From positions 1 through 40,878 of the forward strand of contig SFFW01000020.1 in assembly GCA_004556755.1 (NCBI GenBank): 40,878 nucleotides of DNA. Reading direction: 5' to 3'. Below are positions 40,656 through 40,878 of the stretch, one piece after another. Source of the stretch: Clostridiales bacterium (GTDB taxonomy: Bacteria; Bacillota; Clostridia; Oscillospirales; Oscillospiraceae). A model generated the notes under the pieces. That model was not told where the DNA came from, did not search any database, and worked only from the letters and a program-made list of their open reading frames with translations. Made by a program: the position numbers and the translations under genes. Within the stretch, counting starts at the first letter, position 1; each line of letters opens with the position of its first letter.

Positions 40656-40878
40656 TCACCTTTTATCCCACAAGTGATAACCAAAGCTTATCATCTCGCT
40701 ATCGTGTGGATCGTCAAACCATGTTGCGATATATTCAATTTTAGCAGTGCCGGCAACAATCTGAGGCGTGTACCGCAGGATATACGGTCTTCCCGCATCG
40801 TCGTACACGATGTCCACGGCGTTGCCCGACCACGTCATGCGGGTTATCTTCCCGCTGAGCGTCGTGTACTCGTAGCTC
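40656..40878 (-). CDS. RHS/YD-repeat protein, C-terminal end only
   Basis: The frame is open to the right edge, giving the last 73 residues. SYEYTTLSGKITRMTWSG and VDIVYDDAGRPYILRY are typical YD-repeat units (Y-x-Y, G-x-I/L-x-x-M, Y-D-x-x-G-R-P). After that only about 37 residues remain (TPQIVAGTAKIEYIATWFDD then an AT-rich end), where RHS proteins normally switch to a variable tip. The tip is very short for a toxin, so a truncated or degenerate end is possible. The start lies outside the window. Confidence 0.7.
   Translation of the reverse strand, partial: SYEYTTLSGKITRMTWSGNAVDIVYDDAGRPYILRYTPQIVAGTAKIEYIATWFDDPHDSEMISFGYHLWDKR

Noticed and set aside
1..40878. Search for CRISPR arrays, tRNA, rRNA, insertion sequences and phage genes
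   Set aside because: No regularly spaced direct repeats, no tRNA cloverleaf or CCA-type ends, and no transposase or integrase motifs were seen. The recurring GGTTTACATAA copies are too short and irregularly spaced to be a CRISPR array.

Overview
The window reads as chromosome of a strictly anaerobic, endospore-forming member of the Clostridia, most likely an Oscillospirales-type gut bacterium (inference). It is fairly GC-rich by eye, with strong GGAGG ribosome sites and sigma-A promoters. Markers behind this reading are spoIIP, spoIIE and a SleB/CwlJ-type hydrolase (sporulation), a rubredoxin-first rubrerythrin (anaerobic peroxide defence), an oxygen-sensitive 2-hydroxyacyl-CoA dehydratase cluster and a glycine riboswitch. 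No rRNA, tRNA, insertion sequence, CRISPR array or prophage was seen.

Layout. 1-3364 (minus strand): an operon with a near-consensus promoter encoding two 2-hydroxyacyl-CoA dehydratase/benzoyl-CoA-reductase-type subunits, a 69-residue membrane protein and the start of the ATP-dependent activase. 3434-4606: an AlaX-type editing protein. 4706-10031: a glycolytic operon transcribed trmL-pgk-tpiA-gpmI-eno, closed by a strong terminator. 10213-11094: a PflX-like radical SAM protein. 11136-13951: a GH36 alpha-galactosidase coupled to a DUF1648-type membrane protein. 14075-15679: a YbiT-like ABC-F ATPase, divergent from the galactosidase. 15724-19301: ahcY, mgtE and an AEC transporter in one operon. 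19416-21100: an alanine/glycine:cation symporter under a glycine riboswitch. 21129-22745: rsmG and a spore-cortex-type hydrolase.

23105-26490 holds a TSCPD protein, then on the plus strand spoIIP, a CBS-pair protein, rubrerythrin, a small membrane protein and a small lipoprotein. 26559-30184 (minus) is recG, an AAG-type 3-methyladenine glycosylase and the flavinyltransferase ApbE. 30441-31979 is a secreted five-SH3 NlpC/P60 endopeptidase. 32028-32220 has no gene but carries a promoter, a bulged hairpin and a C-rich tail, a candidate small RNA. 32218-33187 is a PadR regulator with its partner membrane protein. 33370-35610 is a Cu(+)-type P1B ATPase. 35704-38372 is spoIIE plus an unknown small membrane protein. 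38564-39995 has two tandem paralogous lipoproteins. The right edge (40203-40878) has an AT-rich membrane protein directly behind the truncated C-terminus of an RHS/YD-repeat protein.

The most unusual points are: an 11-bp motif (GGTTTACATAA) recurring far more often than composition predicts; a dehydratase operon with an aromatic-rich subunit and a membrane microprotein; a translatable leader frame running through the glycine-riboswitch terminator; the candidate small RNA at about 32104-32222; an ABC-F protein with one fully degenerate ATP site; and the RHS tip with a possible immunity-like partner.
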